DNA of 64,000 nucleotides, taken from contig NC_047065.1 in NCBI RefSeq assembly GCF_902459465.1, positions 19,052,204-19,116,203 on the forward strand, written 5' to 3'. The stretch comes from Asterias rubens (lineage: Eukaryota > Echinodermata > Asteroidea > Forcipulatida > Asteriidae). The notes beneath the pieces were generated by a model. That model saw only the letters and a list, made by a program, of their open reading frames with translations. It ran no database searches and had not been told where the DNA came from. A program made the translations under genes and the position numbers. Positions 1 to 10,300 of this stretch are shown one piece after another; within the stretch, counting starts at the first letter, position 1, and each line of letters begins with the position of its first letter.

Positions 1-3000
1 CGCCTGGCTAAGGTCTTTAATATGGATACCTCCTTGTTTGAACGGATGATCAACAATGGCGTGCCTTGTCAAACATTGAACCACCAGCATCGTATGCGTC
101 CTGAAATCTCAAAACTCATGAAGAAACATTTTTATAAAAATCTTCACGACGATGAGTCTGTGATGGATTTCGATGACATAAAAGGAGTAGCACATAACAT
201 GTTTTTCATTGATCACAATCAGTTTGAAGATGAGGGTGATGACAACAAAACCAAGTCCAATCAGCATGAAGCGGAGGTCCTTGTCGAGTTGTGTAGGTAC
301 TTGTTACATCAAGGATATCAGCCCAAACAGATTACCATTCTAACCACCTACTTGGGTCAACTCTTCACCTTCAAGAAACTTATGGATAAAGGGACCTTCG
401 AGGGAGTTCGGGTGTCTGTGGTTGACAATTTCCAGGGAGAAGAAAATGACATCATACTTTTGTCTTTGGTTCGAAGCAACGAAGAGGGCTCCATCGGGTT
501 CCTGAAGACTTCAAACCGTGTCTGTGTTGCCTTGTCTAGAGCTCGCATGGGTTTCTACTGTATTGGCAACGCCAACATCCTGAGAAAGTCTTCTATCTGG
601 AGTAGCATACTAAGAACCCTTGAAGATGAGAAGAAAATTAGCTCCTCGCTTGCATTGGTTTGTCAAAACCATTTAGTAGTAACAGCGGTAGCGACGGCCA
701 GAGATTTCAAGGAGAAGGTTCAAGACGGAGGTTGTGGCGAGCCATGTGGGTACATGCTTCCATGTAATCACATGTGCAAATTACACTGCCATCCCTTTGA
801 TCAAAAGCATAGGGTTTACAAGTGTCAAGAGCCCTGCTCAAAGTTATGTAGAAGAGAGGAACACACGTGTCTGCTAAAATGCTATGAGGAATGCACACCA
901 TGTTCGACAAACGTACACAAACTGATGCCAAAGTGTGGTCATGTTATTCAGGTTAAATGTGAGATGTTTGATTCAGTTACTTGTACCGAACCATGTCCTA
1001 GATCACTGCCATGTGGGCATCCATGTAGGAAGGCGTGCGGAGATTCGTGTCCTACTTGTATTGTCGAGGTTTCTAAATCGATGCCAGAGTGTGGTCATGT
1101 TATCCAGGTTGAATGTCGTCGGTATGGGTCAATCACTTGTACAGAACCATGTCCTAGAACACTGTCATGTGGACATGCATGTAAAGGGGCGTGTGGTGCT
1201 AAATGCACTACTTACTGTACTGTCAAGGTCTCTAAACACGTTACAAAGTGTGGCCATGACGTCCTGATGGAATGTGCCAAGAACCCCGACTTAACGCCCT
1301 GTACTCATCTATGTGACAAGTTGCTGGTATGTGGCCATCGTTGCCCCAAAAAGTGCAGCAAGCCATGTCCAGAGGAAAGATTAGATGACGCCAAGATGAT
1401 GAATTTAAGGATCCATTTTAATTTCGAATCATTTTGCAAAGAGAAGTGTGAGCGGTCATTGCCTTGCGGCCATCCCTGTCCTAATAAATGTTGCGAACCG
1501 TGCCCAAAGGAGACAGTGGACCCAACCTATGGTGAATACGTAAAGCTTCACGAAAAAGTTCGTGGTCATATTGTTGCCGGCAAACTGTTTATGGTGTGTA
1601 CCCAAATCACAAATAAAAAGCTTCCTGGGTGTGATCATACTGTATTAGTGCCATGTCATGCTGATATTACGTCATTAACTTGCAAAGAGACCTGCAACAA
1701 AGAGTTATCATGTGGTCATCGGTGCAAAGATAAATGTGGCGTCCCTTGCAAATGCAAACTGAGAGTCAACAGAAAGCTTCCATCTTGTGAACATTCTGCT
1801 CGGCTCCCTTGCTACCAAGATGTCAACTCCTATCAATGTGAGAAGAAATGTCAGAAAATGTTACAATGTGGACATCCATGTTCCAATAAATGCTGTGAAC
1901 CCTGCCCAACGGATGGAGAAGACGCCCAAACTGAGAGCACTCGAAACTTACCAGCAAAGGCCTGTCAACGCTCTGTGAGGAAGAAGTTTAGAGGCTGCCA
2001 CCACAGTGTTGTACTCCCATGTTATAAAGACGTTGAGTCGGTCGTATGTGCAGAAAGGTGTACCAAAGTGTTGTCGTGTAGTCACAAATGTCCAAACCGA
2101 TGTGGCGATCCATGTCCAAGTAGCAACCCTAAGAAGACAGACACTTACTGTGACTGGAATGATGATGGCAACAGTTCATCTGAACAAGATGACCTCTATG
2201 TCAGAAAATGCCAACACTTTGTGAACAAAAAGATACCTTCTTGCGGTCACGTCATAGAAAGTCCATGCTATAAAAGCGTTGAATCACTGGTATGCCCAAA
2301 GCCCTGTGAGAAGATTCTTCCATGTGGTCATCAATGCGAAAATAAATGTGGGGAGCCGTGCCCGAACGAAGAATGTACATCCAGTGACGACGAAGAGGAA
2401 ATGAATGAAAACGAATTTGTAAAACAGAAATGCCAAGTCACCGTTTCCAAGCAGCTACCTGACTGCTGGCATTTCATGAATCTTCCTTGCTACAAGAAAG
2501 CCGAGTCCGTTGATTGTTCAAATCCATGTGAGAAGATACTGAAGTGTGGTCACAAATGCCCAAATGAATGTGGTGAGACGTGTCTTGAGTCAGAACAGTG
2601 TGACGCGCTTGTGGAAAGGAACCTTTCTGGTTGTGGTCACAAAGTAGAAACTAACTGTTGCAGAAATGTCAAACTAATCACTTGCAGAGAGAAATGTGAA
2701 AAGGTTTTGCCGTGCGGTCATGTAATCAAATTGGCCTGCTGGAAAACATCTTATTCTGCAGCTATTACTAGTTGTCAGGAACTGTGCAGTCATTTACTTC
2801 ATTGTGGTCACAACTGTCCCGGTACATGTGGTTCCTGTGCAGGACCTGGTGGAGCACATAAAGTTTGCAATAACAAATGTGGAACTCGCCTTCTTTGTGG
2901 ACATAGGTGCTCGGAAATGTGCTGTGATCATGAGCTCTGTTCACCACACAAACTTTGCAATAATTCTTCAAAGCGATTTCCCCCAAAATCCACGAAGAGT

Positions 3001-3519
3001 TTCAGATGTAAGCATCGGAGCAAAGCACGTACCACTTCTTGCAACCTTCCATGCATCCAAAAACTTCGTTGCAATCATTTCTGTCTTGGTGTTTGTGGTG
3101 AACCCTGTCCACCTGTTTGTCGTATCTGTCACAAAAAGGATGTCGCTGGCAAATATCCTCCGGGACCCATCCGTCCGAAGGAAACATTCATATACCTTGA
3201 AGACTGTGGACATCTTTGTGAAACACGGTTTCTTGATGAAATGTTTGCAGGTTTCCAGCCATCTGGAACAAGCTTTGTGCAGATCCAACCAGCTCTGTGC
3301 CCTAAATGCCATACACCAATTCGTACATGTCCACGTTATGAAGACGCCCTTCGCACAATCAAAGAGTCAGTAGACATAGCCAGAGAGAAATGTAACCAAG
3401 ACCGATTTGTTAAGCTTTCTTTTGCTGTGGGTGGGTGGATGAGGTGTCCGGAAGGTCATGTTTTCTGTCAAGACAAAGCATCAGATGATTTACTTTGCCC
3501 TGATTGCTCTTCCTACTAG
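1..3519 (+). CDS. ZNFX1: ZNFX1-like helicase / NFX1 zinc-finger protein, copy 1 (5' end outside window)
   Basis: The frame is open from the first base (RLAKVFN precedes the first ATG at 22) to the TAG at 3517-3519, giving 1172 residues of the C-terminal part of the protein. The helicase end shows QHRMRPEIS (residues about 28-36), the motif V region VVDNFQGEENDI (about 138-150) and motif VI NRVCVALSRAR (about 173-183), which are typical of UPF1-like SF1 helicases. From about residue 240 to 1060 there are serial NFX1-type fingers (LPCGHPC, CGEPCP patterns). The last 35 residues (GGWMRCPEGHVF...LLCPDC) look like the RZ-type finger that ends ZNFX1. In vertebrates ZNFX1 binds dsRNA and acts in antiviral signalling; the nematode homologue sits in germ granules. 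This copy has one 468-bp finger module and is the only one with an uninterrupted frame to the C-terminus. The missing N-terminus lies upstream of the window. Confidence 0.93.
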   Translation, partial: RLAKVFNMDTSLFERMINNGVPCQTLNHQHRMRPEISKLMKKHFYKNLHDDESVMDFDDIKGVAHNMFFIDHNQFEDEGDDNKTKSNQHEAEVLVELCRYLLHQGYQPKQITILTTYLGQLFTFKKLMDKGTFEGVRVSVVDNFQGEENDIILLSLVRSNEEGSIGFLKTSNRVCVALSRARMGFYCIGNANILRKSSIWSSILRTLEDEKKISSSLALVCQNHLVVTAVATARDFKEKVQDGGCGEPCGYMLPCNHMCKLHCHPFDQKHRVYKCQEPCSKLCRREEHTCLLKCYEECTPCSTNVHKLMPKCGHVIQVKCEMFDSVTCTEPCPRSLPCGHPCRKACGDSCPTCIVEVSKSMPECGHVIQVECRRYGSITCTEPCPRTLSCGHACKGACGAKCTTYCTVKVSKHVTKCGHDVLMECAKNPDLTPCTHLCDKLLVCGHRCPKKCSKPCPEERLDDAKMMNLRIHFNFESFCKEKCERSLPCGHPCPNKCCEPCPKETVDPTYGEYVKLHEKVRGHIVAGKLFMVCTQITNKKLPGCDHTVLVPCHADITSLTCKETCNKELSCGHRCKDKCGVPCKCKLRVNRKLPSCEHSARLPCYQDVNSYQCEKKCQKMLQCGHPCSNKCCEPCPTDGEDAQTESTRNLPAKACQRSVRKKFRGCHHSVVLPCYKDVESVVCAERCTKVLSCSHKCPNRCGDPCPSSNPKKTDTYCDWNDDGNSSSEQDDLYVRKCQHFVNKKIPSCGHVIESPCYKSVESLVCPKPCEKILPCGHQCENKCGEPCPNEECTSSDDEEEMNENEFVKQKCQVTVSKQLPDCWHFMNLPCYKKAESVDCSNPCEKILKCGHKCPNECGETCLESEQCDALVERNLSGCGHKVETNCCRNVKLITCREKCEKVLPCGHVIKLACWKTSYSAAITSCQELCSHLLHCGHNCPGTCGSCAGPGGAHKVCNNKCGTRLLCGHRCSEMCCDHELCSPHKLCNNSSKRFPPKSTKSFRCKHRSKARTTSCNLPCIQKLRCNHFCLGVCGEPCPPVCRICHKKDVAGKYPPGPIRPKETFIYLEDCGHLCETRFLDEMFAGFQPSGTSFVQIQPALCPKCHTPIRTCPRYEDALRTIKESVDIAREKCNQDRFVKLSFAVGGWMRCPEGHVFCQDKASDDLLCPDCSSY
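2091..2558 (+). repeat. Single 468-bp zinc-finger module in copy 1
   Basis: This is the unit that is tandemly amplified in copies 2 and 3. It runs from the codons for CPNRCGDPCP to just before CPNECGETC and encodes 156 residues: a linker (SSNPKKTDTYCDW), one NFX1-type finger region (IPSCGHVIES...LPCGHQCENKCGEPCP), an acidic linker (SSDDEEEMNENE) and a second finger region in which the usual CGH is CWH (LPDCWHFMNLPC). Confidence 0.9.
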
Positions 3520-3593
3520 CAATCAGAATCTTCAAGCGATGACATGAAATATTGTGAATGAGGACCAATGCAAACACTATGGGAAGCATACGT

Positions 3594-3835
3594 TTAATGA
3601 CAGTGGACACTATTGGTAATTGTCAAAGACCAGTCTTTTCACTTGGTGTATATCCACACATGCATAAAATAACAAACCTGTGAGATTTGAGCTCAATCGG
3701 TTGTCGAAGTTGCGAGATAATAATGAAAGATAAAAACACTCGTCACAGAAAGTTGTGTGCTCTCAGATGCTTGTTTTCGAGACTTAAAATTCTAAACTTG
3801 AGGTCTCGAAATCAAATTCGTGAAAAATTTGCCTC
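3594..3835. mobile_element. MITE family M1, truncated, in the 3' UTR region of copy 1
   Basis: It starts 75 bp after the stop codon with CAGTGGACACTATTGGTAATTGTC, split here as CAGTGGACACTATTGG then TAATTGTC, the terminal inverted repeat of an element found more than ten times in the window. It continues with the family body (CTCACTTGGTGTAT-like, TGAGCTCAATCGG, CGAGGTCTCGAAATCAAATTCG-like segments) and is cut off near GTGAAAAATTTGCC. Equivalent copies follow ZNFX1 copies 2 and 3, so the insertion predates the tandem duplication. Confidence 0.8.
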
Positions 3836-3925
3836 CGTGGAGTGGCAGGACTGCTTATAAGATCTCGTTCAGGAGAAAACCTCATAACAAAAATAACACA
3901 CCAATAAATCATCCACGAGCTATAT

Positions 3926-3931
3926 AATAAA
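3926..3931 (+). promoter_or_regulatory. Candidate poly(A) signal of ZNFX1 copy 1
   Basis: There is an AATAAA here, about 400 bp after the stop; another lies at 3903-3908, and one at 4170-4175 is shared by all three units. Which of them is used cannot be told from sequence. Confidence 0.3.
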
Positions 3932-3984
3932 GAACGAGTAAAGGTTGTTATTAAAGGTCACATTTTATTATATATTTCTTATAA

Positions 3985-4118
3985 TGGGAGACTTTGGAAC
4001 ACTAGGTGAAGCAGACTTACCAGGTAAATTTTCATGTTTACGTAGTTGTGAGCATGCGCACATTACCAAGAACATTTGACTTTACCTAGTAAGTCTATAC
4101 TGCCACCAAGCGTCCCAA
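3985..4118. mobile_element. Palindromic MITE family M3
   Basis: The element begins with GGGAGACTTTGGAACACTAGG and ends with an inverted version (CCACCAAGCGTCCCAAAA). Inner arms ACTTACCAGGTAAA and TTTACCTAGTAAGT also pair. A better preserved relative is at 56665-56811, with GGGAGACTTTC / GAAAGTCTCC ends. Homologous copies occur in units 2 and 3. Confidence 0.6.
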
Positions 4119-4175
4119 AAGAAGGATGGAAATATCAATGTATCTCAGATATTGACTTACCTTTTTTTTAATAAA

Positions 4176-4318
4176 GGTTCACATGATGATTCACCTGGTG
4201 GTGCAGGGTTCATGCAATGGATCACGTGATGGATCGTGTATGGGTCACGTGGTGAATCACGAGATGGTTCACGCGATTGTTCAGTGATGGTTCATGTTAT
4301 TTCGGGACGGTTCGCGTT
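4176..4318 (+). repeat. Degenerate GGTTCAC/GGATCACGTGAT minisatellite
   Basis: Imperfect 10-22-bp repeats of the type GGTTCACATGATGATTCACC, GGATCACGTGATGGATCGTG and GGTTCACGCGATTGTTCA follow one another. Many units contain the CACGTG or TCACGTGA palindrome. The same array is present in units 2 and 3. Confidence 0.7.
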
Positions 4319-4404
4319 ATAGTTAGGCTACGCGGGTGTATTTTTTAAACAACGTTGTTATGTGAGAAAAATGTGTTGTAAAATCTGTGTTTTGAAATTA
4401 AGCT

Positions 4405-4737
4405 TTAAAGGGAATGTACAATATTGGTAATTGTCAAAGACCCGTGTTCTCACTTGGTGTATCGAACTTGCGAAATAATAATGAAAGAAAAAACACACTT
4501 GTCACACGGAGTTGTGTGCGTTTGGATGGTTGATTTCGAGACCTCAAGTTCTAAATTATGAGGTCTCGAAATCAAATTCGTGGAAAATTACTTCTATCTC
4601 GAAAACTATGGCACTTTAGAGGGAGCCGTTTTTCACAATGTGTTATACCATCAACCTCTCCCCATTACTCGTCACCAAGAAAGATTTTATGCTAATAATT
4701 ATTTTGAGTAATTACCAATAGTGTCCACTGCCTTTAA
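4405..4737. mobile_element. MITE family M1, near full length, TTAA-flanked
   Basis: TTAA at 4405-4408 and at 4734-4737 bound an element with inverted ends (AGGGAATGTACAATATTGG left, CCAATAGTGTCCACTGCCT right). Its centre is a hairpin made by GATTTCGAGACCTCAAG and TGAGGTCTCGAAATC. The TTAA target suggests a piggyBac- or Kolobok-type mobilising transposase. There is no coding capacity. Confidence 0.85.
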
Positions 4738-5640
4738 TGTGGTCATTTATTTGTAGCCGTCATAACTGGGTTAGAACTGATCGGGACTGCGGGGTCAGGA
4801 GGAAACCATTTTTGGTCAGGTTGACCCGGAAACTGGTCAAACATTGGGTTTTAATTTGGATTCTGCGCCTGATCCATTTATTGGTTGCGTTAACACAGAT
4901 TCCGGGTCAATCTGATCCAGATCGGCTCAGGGAAGATATGAACAAAACAAATAAATATATTTTCAGTGCTTACAGTGTTATCTATGCATCAACTACTCAA
5001 ACTTAATGGTTGAAAGCTTCTTAGTACATTGCTGTATATAAAGAAAACATGACTAAGTAAACATAATGTGAAGTACACTTATAGACCTATATATGGAAAA
5101 CAATAGAACCGTAAGCTTTTAAATATTATGTGGAATAAGCTATGTAAAGCAAATTGTGGTTTTATAGTTAACAATTTTGTGTTCGTAATGCGTTTAAAAG
5201 TACTGAATTATAACACTCAAACTGGACCTGTTTAACGTAACATTTCATTATTACATAATATGAATATTACACGAAGAGCGACACATTAATGCGAACATTT
5301 TGTTCAGAACCTGGAGAGATTACTTGAATTTCATGGAATTTTCTGCAGAATCAGAGAGAGCTAGCAGCCCTTGATAAGTTGTTAAGTTGATGATTGTTGA
5401 AAGATCACTTATGAAATCCCTAAATATTTACGTGTCTCTATTACACGCTTTCTGTGAGTCCTTGATTTAACTTGCCGTATTATCAGTATTTTCATTACAG
5501 ATTTCTTGGTGATTTCCAACACTTTTTAATTAAAGTATTATACATCCCCGTTGCAAATTTAATCTTTTAACATCTATTATTATCGTTGTGGTAGCCTTTG
5601 CCAAAACATATGATTCGAACTGCCTCTAGCCACCGGGCAA
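4738..5640. other. Spacer of unit 1, no gene seen
   Basis: AT-rich spacer that is homologous to 24623-25508 and 48636-50468 (the last interrupted by a LINE). Short open frames here do not look coding. Near 5540-5580 there is a segment (CATCCCCGTTGCAAATTTAATC) that resembles the tail of the SINE inserted at 36071. Confidence 0.6.
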
Positions 5641-5790
5641 TCTCGGTGCATGGTCTAGTTTGGTAAGACACTGCTCTAGAGTTGCAAGGGTCGTTGGTTC
5701 GAATCCCACCCGAGTAATACCTGTGATTTTTTTCACCGAACAATGCTATAACACACATCGGTGTATAATGAGTAAAAACCAAAACTAATT
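5641..5790 (+). mobile_element. tRNA-derived SINE (unit 1 copy)
   Basis: The head resembles a tRNA: paired ends CTCGGTG and CACCCGAG, an A-box-like TGGTCTAGTTTGGTAAGA and a perfect B box GGTTCGAATCC (about 5694-5705). A non-tRNA body follows, with CACCGAACAATGCTATAACA and a GTAAAAACCAAAACTAAT end. The tRNA-like part is too degenerate in the anticodon arm to be a working tRNA gene. Equivalent copies are at 25509 and 50469. Confidence 0.7.
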
Positions 5791-6135
5791 GTAAAAGAAA
5801 ATATCAGAACTATTACGCTTGGTGTAGTCCTATACGAAAGTTTAGTGTTGCTATGATTGTATGCATAATGCCGGCATGTATTACTTCATTGATTGTTTTG
5901 AGGGTAGTATTAGTGTTACAACACATAGATTTTGGTTGACAAAATGTGTATCTGAATCCTTATACACTATAAGCCTTATACACAGTGTATGTATGGCTTT
6001 ATAAGCTGTGTTTCACGTCGTAATGGGCCAATAATTGTAAATACCAGAGGTTATTTCTTGCTGGATAGTTCAATTCAATCGGACAATGCATCAATGTGTT
6101 GAATGTTCCAGTGCATAAATTATTCTATTGTTTGT

Positions 6136-6198
6136 AACACCGTAAACACAATGTCCACAGATTTATATAACACCGTAAACACAATGTCCACAGATTTA
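6136..6198 (+). repeat. 33-bp tandem duplication, unit 1 only
   Basis: The 30-bp segment beginning AACACCGTAAACACAATGTC occurs at 6136-6165 and again at 6169-6198. Units 2 and 3 have it once. The segment is part of an M2-family MITE remnant (AATGTCCACAGATTTACATT). Confidence 0.85.
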
Positions 6199-6835
6199 CA
6201 TTAAACTTACACCGCTTGAAATACTATAGGCTAATAAACTCCTCTCATAAAAAAAGTACACAAAATACCATTTGTATAGCCTCTTTCTCAATATCAACAT
6301 GAAAATCTCAATAATATGAGATAATAGTTCAATGGGATTATGACAAACTCCAGCACTAAATATCCCAAACGTTACCGGTCCATCGTTCGTTGAGCGCCAG
6401 ACTTCACATTTTTTTCGGTAAGAAGCAATAGTAAAGTGCGCCCTCTTTTTAAGATAGGACTTTGCGGTTACACGTACCAAGCAAAGAGCAGTGACCAACG
6501 ACTGATGCATGCGTGCGTGTGTTTTGATGCGCGAGGTGTGTGTCCTTCAATTTTCATAATTCGGTCGTTGCAAGTTTTTTTGTGGCCGTGTAAAACGAAG
6601 TGGAGGTGGATGTTACTCGAGAAGTGCCGTTAAAAAAGGGAAATTATACGCAGTTTTAGCCATCAGACACATTCACGTGTTCAGTCTATTTGGATGAATA
6701 TATCTCTACGTACTCATCGGTACGAGCAGAAATGGATTTCAGTGTGAAAATAACGCAGGAGAGAGAATGAGAAATCGGCGTTTTGGGAACTTCACTAATA
6801 CGACGGGCACGAGGCATTGTGCTTTCGAGACGGTG
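6199..6835. other. End of unit 1, duplicated MTSS1-upstream sequence
   Basis: No gene is seen. The stretch matches 26430-26969 plus 32073-32191 in unit 2 and 51410-52049 in unit 3. In unit 3 it lies directly upstream of the MTSS1-like first exon, so it probably derives from that gene's 5' flank. Compared with units 2 and 3 about 400 bp is missing near 6215. Confidence 0.6.
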
Positions 6836-6836
6836 A
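6835..6836. other. Tandem-duplication junction, unit 1 / unit 2
   Basis: Sequence common to all three units ends with CTTTCGAGACGGTG. Here and at 32191 it continues as ATCGCACGCACCACGC (the left end of the next unit), whereas at 52049 it continues as CGTTCACACGGTGTG into MTSS1. This defines the seam between units to within a few bases. Confidence 0.8.
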
Positions 6837-6857
6837 TCGCACGCACCACGCACAGGG

Positions 6858-6865
6858 TATATATA
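6858..6865 (+). promoter_or_regulatory. Candidate TATA box at the start of unit 2
   Basis: GGGTATATATACGGG sits 20 bp inside the unit, in a short GC-richer patch followed by GCGGCGTCTTTTCGG. The patch is preserved in unit 3 at 32214-32221. It could be the core promoter of an upstream non-coding exon of ZNFX1 copy 2, whose first coding exon appears to follow a splice acceptor. This is a guess without transcript data. Confidence 0.25.
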
Positions 6866-7041
6866 CGGGTGGGTTTACAGCGGCGTCTTTTCGGAGCGAA
6901 TAATGCGACTGCCGTTAGCAAGGCTTAGTGAAAACAGACAAATATTTCCAAATTAAACAAGTGCAAAAATTGTGCTAACATTGGGGCATTCAGAAATTAG
7001 GAAAACGTATCTCCCTCATTTGCAATGTTGATTTCATATTT

Positions 7042-7349
7042 TTGTAATTGTCAAAGATCAGTCTTTTCATACGCACAAAATAATACACCTGTGAAAATTT
7101 GAACTCAATTGGTCGTCGAAGTTACGAGATAAATAAAAACGCCCTTGTCTCACGAAGTTGTGTGCTTTCAGATGCTTTATTTCGGGACCTCAACATCTAA
7201 TTCTGAGGTTTCGGAAACTACGTTACTTCAGAGGGAGCCGTTTCTCACAATGTTTTATACTATCAACAGTCATGCATTGCTTGTTACCAAGTAAGTTTTT
7301 ATGCTAACAATTATTTTGAGTAACTACCAATAGTGTCCACTGCCTTTAA
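7042..7349. mobile_element. MITE family M1, left end truncated
   Basis: It begins with TAATTGTCAAAGATCAGTC and ends with CCAATAGTGTCCACTGCCT at a TTAA (7346-7349). The shared counterpart in unit 3 is 32399-32705. Confidence 0.8.
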
Positions 7350-10300
7350 GCAACAACAACCAAATAAATATAAACACACTTGTAATTTTTGTTGGTGTTC
7401 ATTATTAGTTTTTACACTTCGAAAACGCAGAATTATTGTACACTACCCTAAACTAAAATAATTTATAACTTAAGATAAGGGACCATAAGTAACTGCCTAA
7501 AGGTTCATATAGACAACGACAATCGAACCCGTCTGAGGATAGAACTTAGAAGGGTCGCTTAACGAAACTGAACGAGTAATTGAGGAACATTTGTTTTCGG
7601 TATAAAACAGTGAATTTCACAAAGAGTTGAGACAAGTCTTTTGGGTTATGACGAGTTACTCTCATGACGTCCTAAATTATAGGATTAGCCTTAAGTTGTT
7701 TTTACAACTGGTAGCTAGTCCAAAGTTAGGACTAGTCCTAACTCTTTGAGAACTCAACCCCAGTTTACATTTGAAAATGTCCTCAAAAACTTTCAATGCA
7801 ATACGTTTTTTTTTGGTTCACATCAAAGCAATCATTGGTATTTACAACATAAGACTTATTCCATACAACATATCAGTATTTGAATTTAAAACGTGGGAAG
7901 AAACAAAAGGAAGCAAACATACCTGTAGCTGCCGTCGGGTTGGTTGCAGACCTTATCAAACTATTTCAAACTGTACAACTTGATTCGAATGAAGCAAATA
8001 GTTGTTCATAAAACGCGAGTCTCATTACAGTAGGCATATAGTGATACCACTTACAGAGCAGTTATGATAGGGCCAAAAGTAAAAACCTTTTCACTTTTTA
8101 ACACGCCCACACATACACCGGGCCGACGGACCCGAGCACCGTTTGACACAATGAGTAACTGTTATTCATCCGCCTTTGGGAAAGTTGGCATTTTGTGTCA
8201 TAATTTCCAAGAACCAAGAGTTATGAAAGTAAAAGCTGGACAAGTTTTGAGATGTGCCCCCTTTCATCATATCAAAAGTTGATCAGAATTAGACAGTGCA
8301 ATCTCCATAACATATAAGATTTCATGTTTTCTTCCATTGAGCTGTGTACAAATCATGCCTGCAGGAAGTCCAGGGTCTGTGGCTCTTGTGTAAACATGTG
8401 AGGTCACAGGTCACAGCGTCTATTCTTTACCAAGTAATAATGTACTGGTTTTTCCAAGTCACACATATAGTATTTTAATGACAATTTACTTTTCATTAAA
8501 TAATTTACTTTTCATTAAATAATTTGTTTAGCCTCACCTTTAAGCTTACATATTTCAAAGACTTTGATGACTACTTTCTACTAATCCCAATGTGTTAATG
8601 GGGGAAACACAGTGCTCAAAACATGCACAGTATAATAAATAAAAACTTGTTTGTGGTAGTACATTACCGAATGGTTACATCTGAGTATAACTATCTTACA
8701 ATTTGCCCATGATTGTAATATTTCGTTGTTAGATTTTTGTGGACAATTAAATTCTTCATCTAAAGTCTAAGGCTACCTATACCCCCCCCCCCCCACCCTT
8801 CAAGACGGCATACCTGGTCGTTCTCGGGAATTGACGGGGAAGAGGTTTGGAGGAAGACATACACTCCTTAGGCCTACAACAATTTTTCCAGGGAGAGATT
8901 GGCCTCAACTAACATTTAAGAAACACAAACAACTTGTATAGGTATCATGTTTTAATGTCCGACGTTTAAAAACTTGTTTTGGTCTCATTCAGTTATTGGA
9001 CTATAGCCTATAGGTTCGGGAAAACGCAATACAATGAAATACACAACATAATATGAGTCACGTTTTGTATGGTGTGAAAGTCATTTATACAGAACTTGCA
9101 TTTCGCAGCCTTGCCTTATACATCAACAATCTTTTTTCAATTCAATGTTTATTCATTGTACGCCCATGAATAATCCCACAACCACCTAGAGCTTAAAGGG
9201 GGCAGACACTAGGCCTACTTTCAATGATCACACAGGGAATTTTGAAAAAGTATTCGAATTTGGTGGTCACAATCATTTGCAAACTTTTCGGGGGAAAACA
9301 GTTCATTTTAGTCAGGTAAGTTTAACGTACTTCGATTAGTGAACTAAACGAAAACCAGTGAGATCTTCAATTAGTGTTAATTGTTATGATTTGTAATGAT
9401 TTCTAGTAGACTGCTGGACTTGCGATCACAAGGTTGTGTGTTCAAAACCTAAATCAAGCTAAATTCTGATTTGCCAATGACTTAGTTACTGAATCACAAT
9501 TTATTGATTTGTACATTTCATAATCAGAGACGTTCAACCAATGTTTGTTTGTATAAGTGAGAGATTGGTTGTTGCCAGCTTGGTGTTTATATCCCAATTG
9601 CGGGCAAAATGTTAGACTTGGTAAATATTACCACAAATGTTGTTATACTGTAAACTTTTCACAAGGCTATTGCCTATTAAAACATAATTCCATCCACATA
9701 ATTATGTTAGTGGCGCTGGATAAAAAAAAATAAAAGAAAACTTTGCAATATTGTCTGCTATTTTTTTTTCATATAAAATCTGTAGTTCCTTTTTTGCCCC
9801 AACGGCCGCCCGTAGTACACAGCCATTGCGACATATCGGGGAATTCCCGCGGATGAGAAATCAACAATTGTTTGTGTGTCAATTAAGCGGCATACAAAAC
9901 CGGTTCTTTAAAGGCACAGGGGTGTTTTTTTTTTGTCTGGGGGAGTAATCAGTTTTTGTAACCCTGATCCGGTGGATATATGACAGAAATCAAAAGTGAA
10001 CTGCCTTATCGAATGTGTTGATCCTAGTGGCTGATCCTAGTCTGTGACTTTCACATCGAAGGCCGTACTCTTGGAAGTATAGATCGAATTACACGGTGTT
10101 TGTAGGTAAGATGAGTATGCAAGAACTCATGTATCATGTACGTCAACATGATACCGGACTGCATATTGGATCGTTGCACTCGAAATTACCACTGCCGTAG
10201 TGCTTTTCAATGGGGTAGTAATGTTAAGGAAACAAAGTTAAACAGCTACCTGAGCGGAATGTTTTAAACGGAAATGGTATTTTAACTTGTTTATAATGCA

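Noticed and set aside
935..1267. Second-frame open frames across the zinc-finger region (for example 935-1267, 2804-3373 and their minus-strand partners)
   Set aside because: They recur at the same place in all copies because the Cys/His-rich codons lack stops in other frames. They are shadows of the ZNFX1 frame.
5641..5714. Functional tRNA gene (also at 25509 and 50469)
   Set aside because: The acceptor and B box look good, but the anticodon arm does not fold well and the tRNA-like part continues into a shared SINE body.
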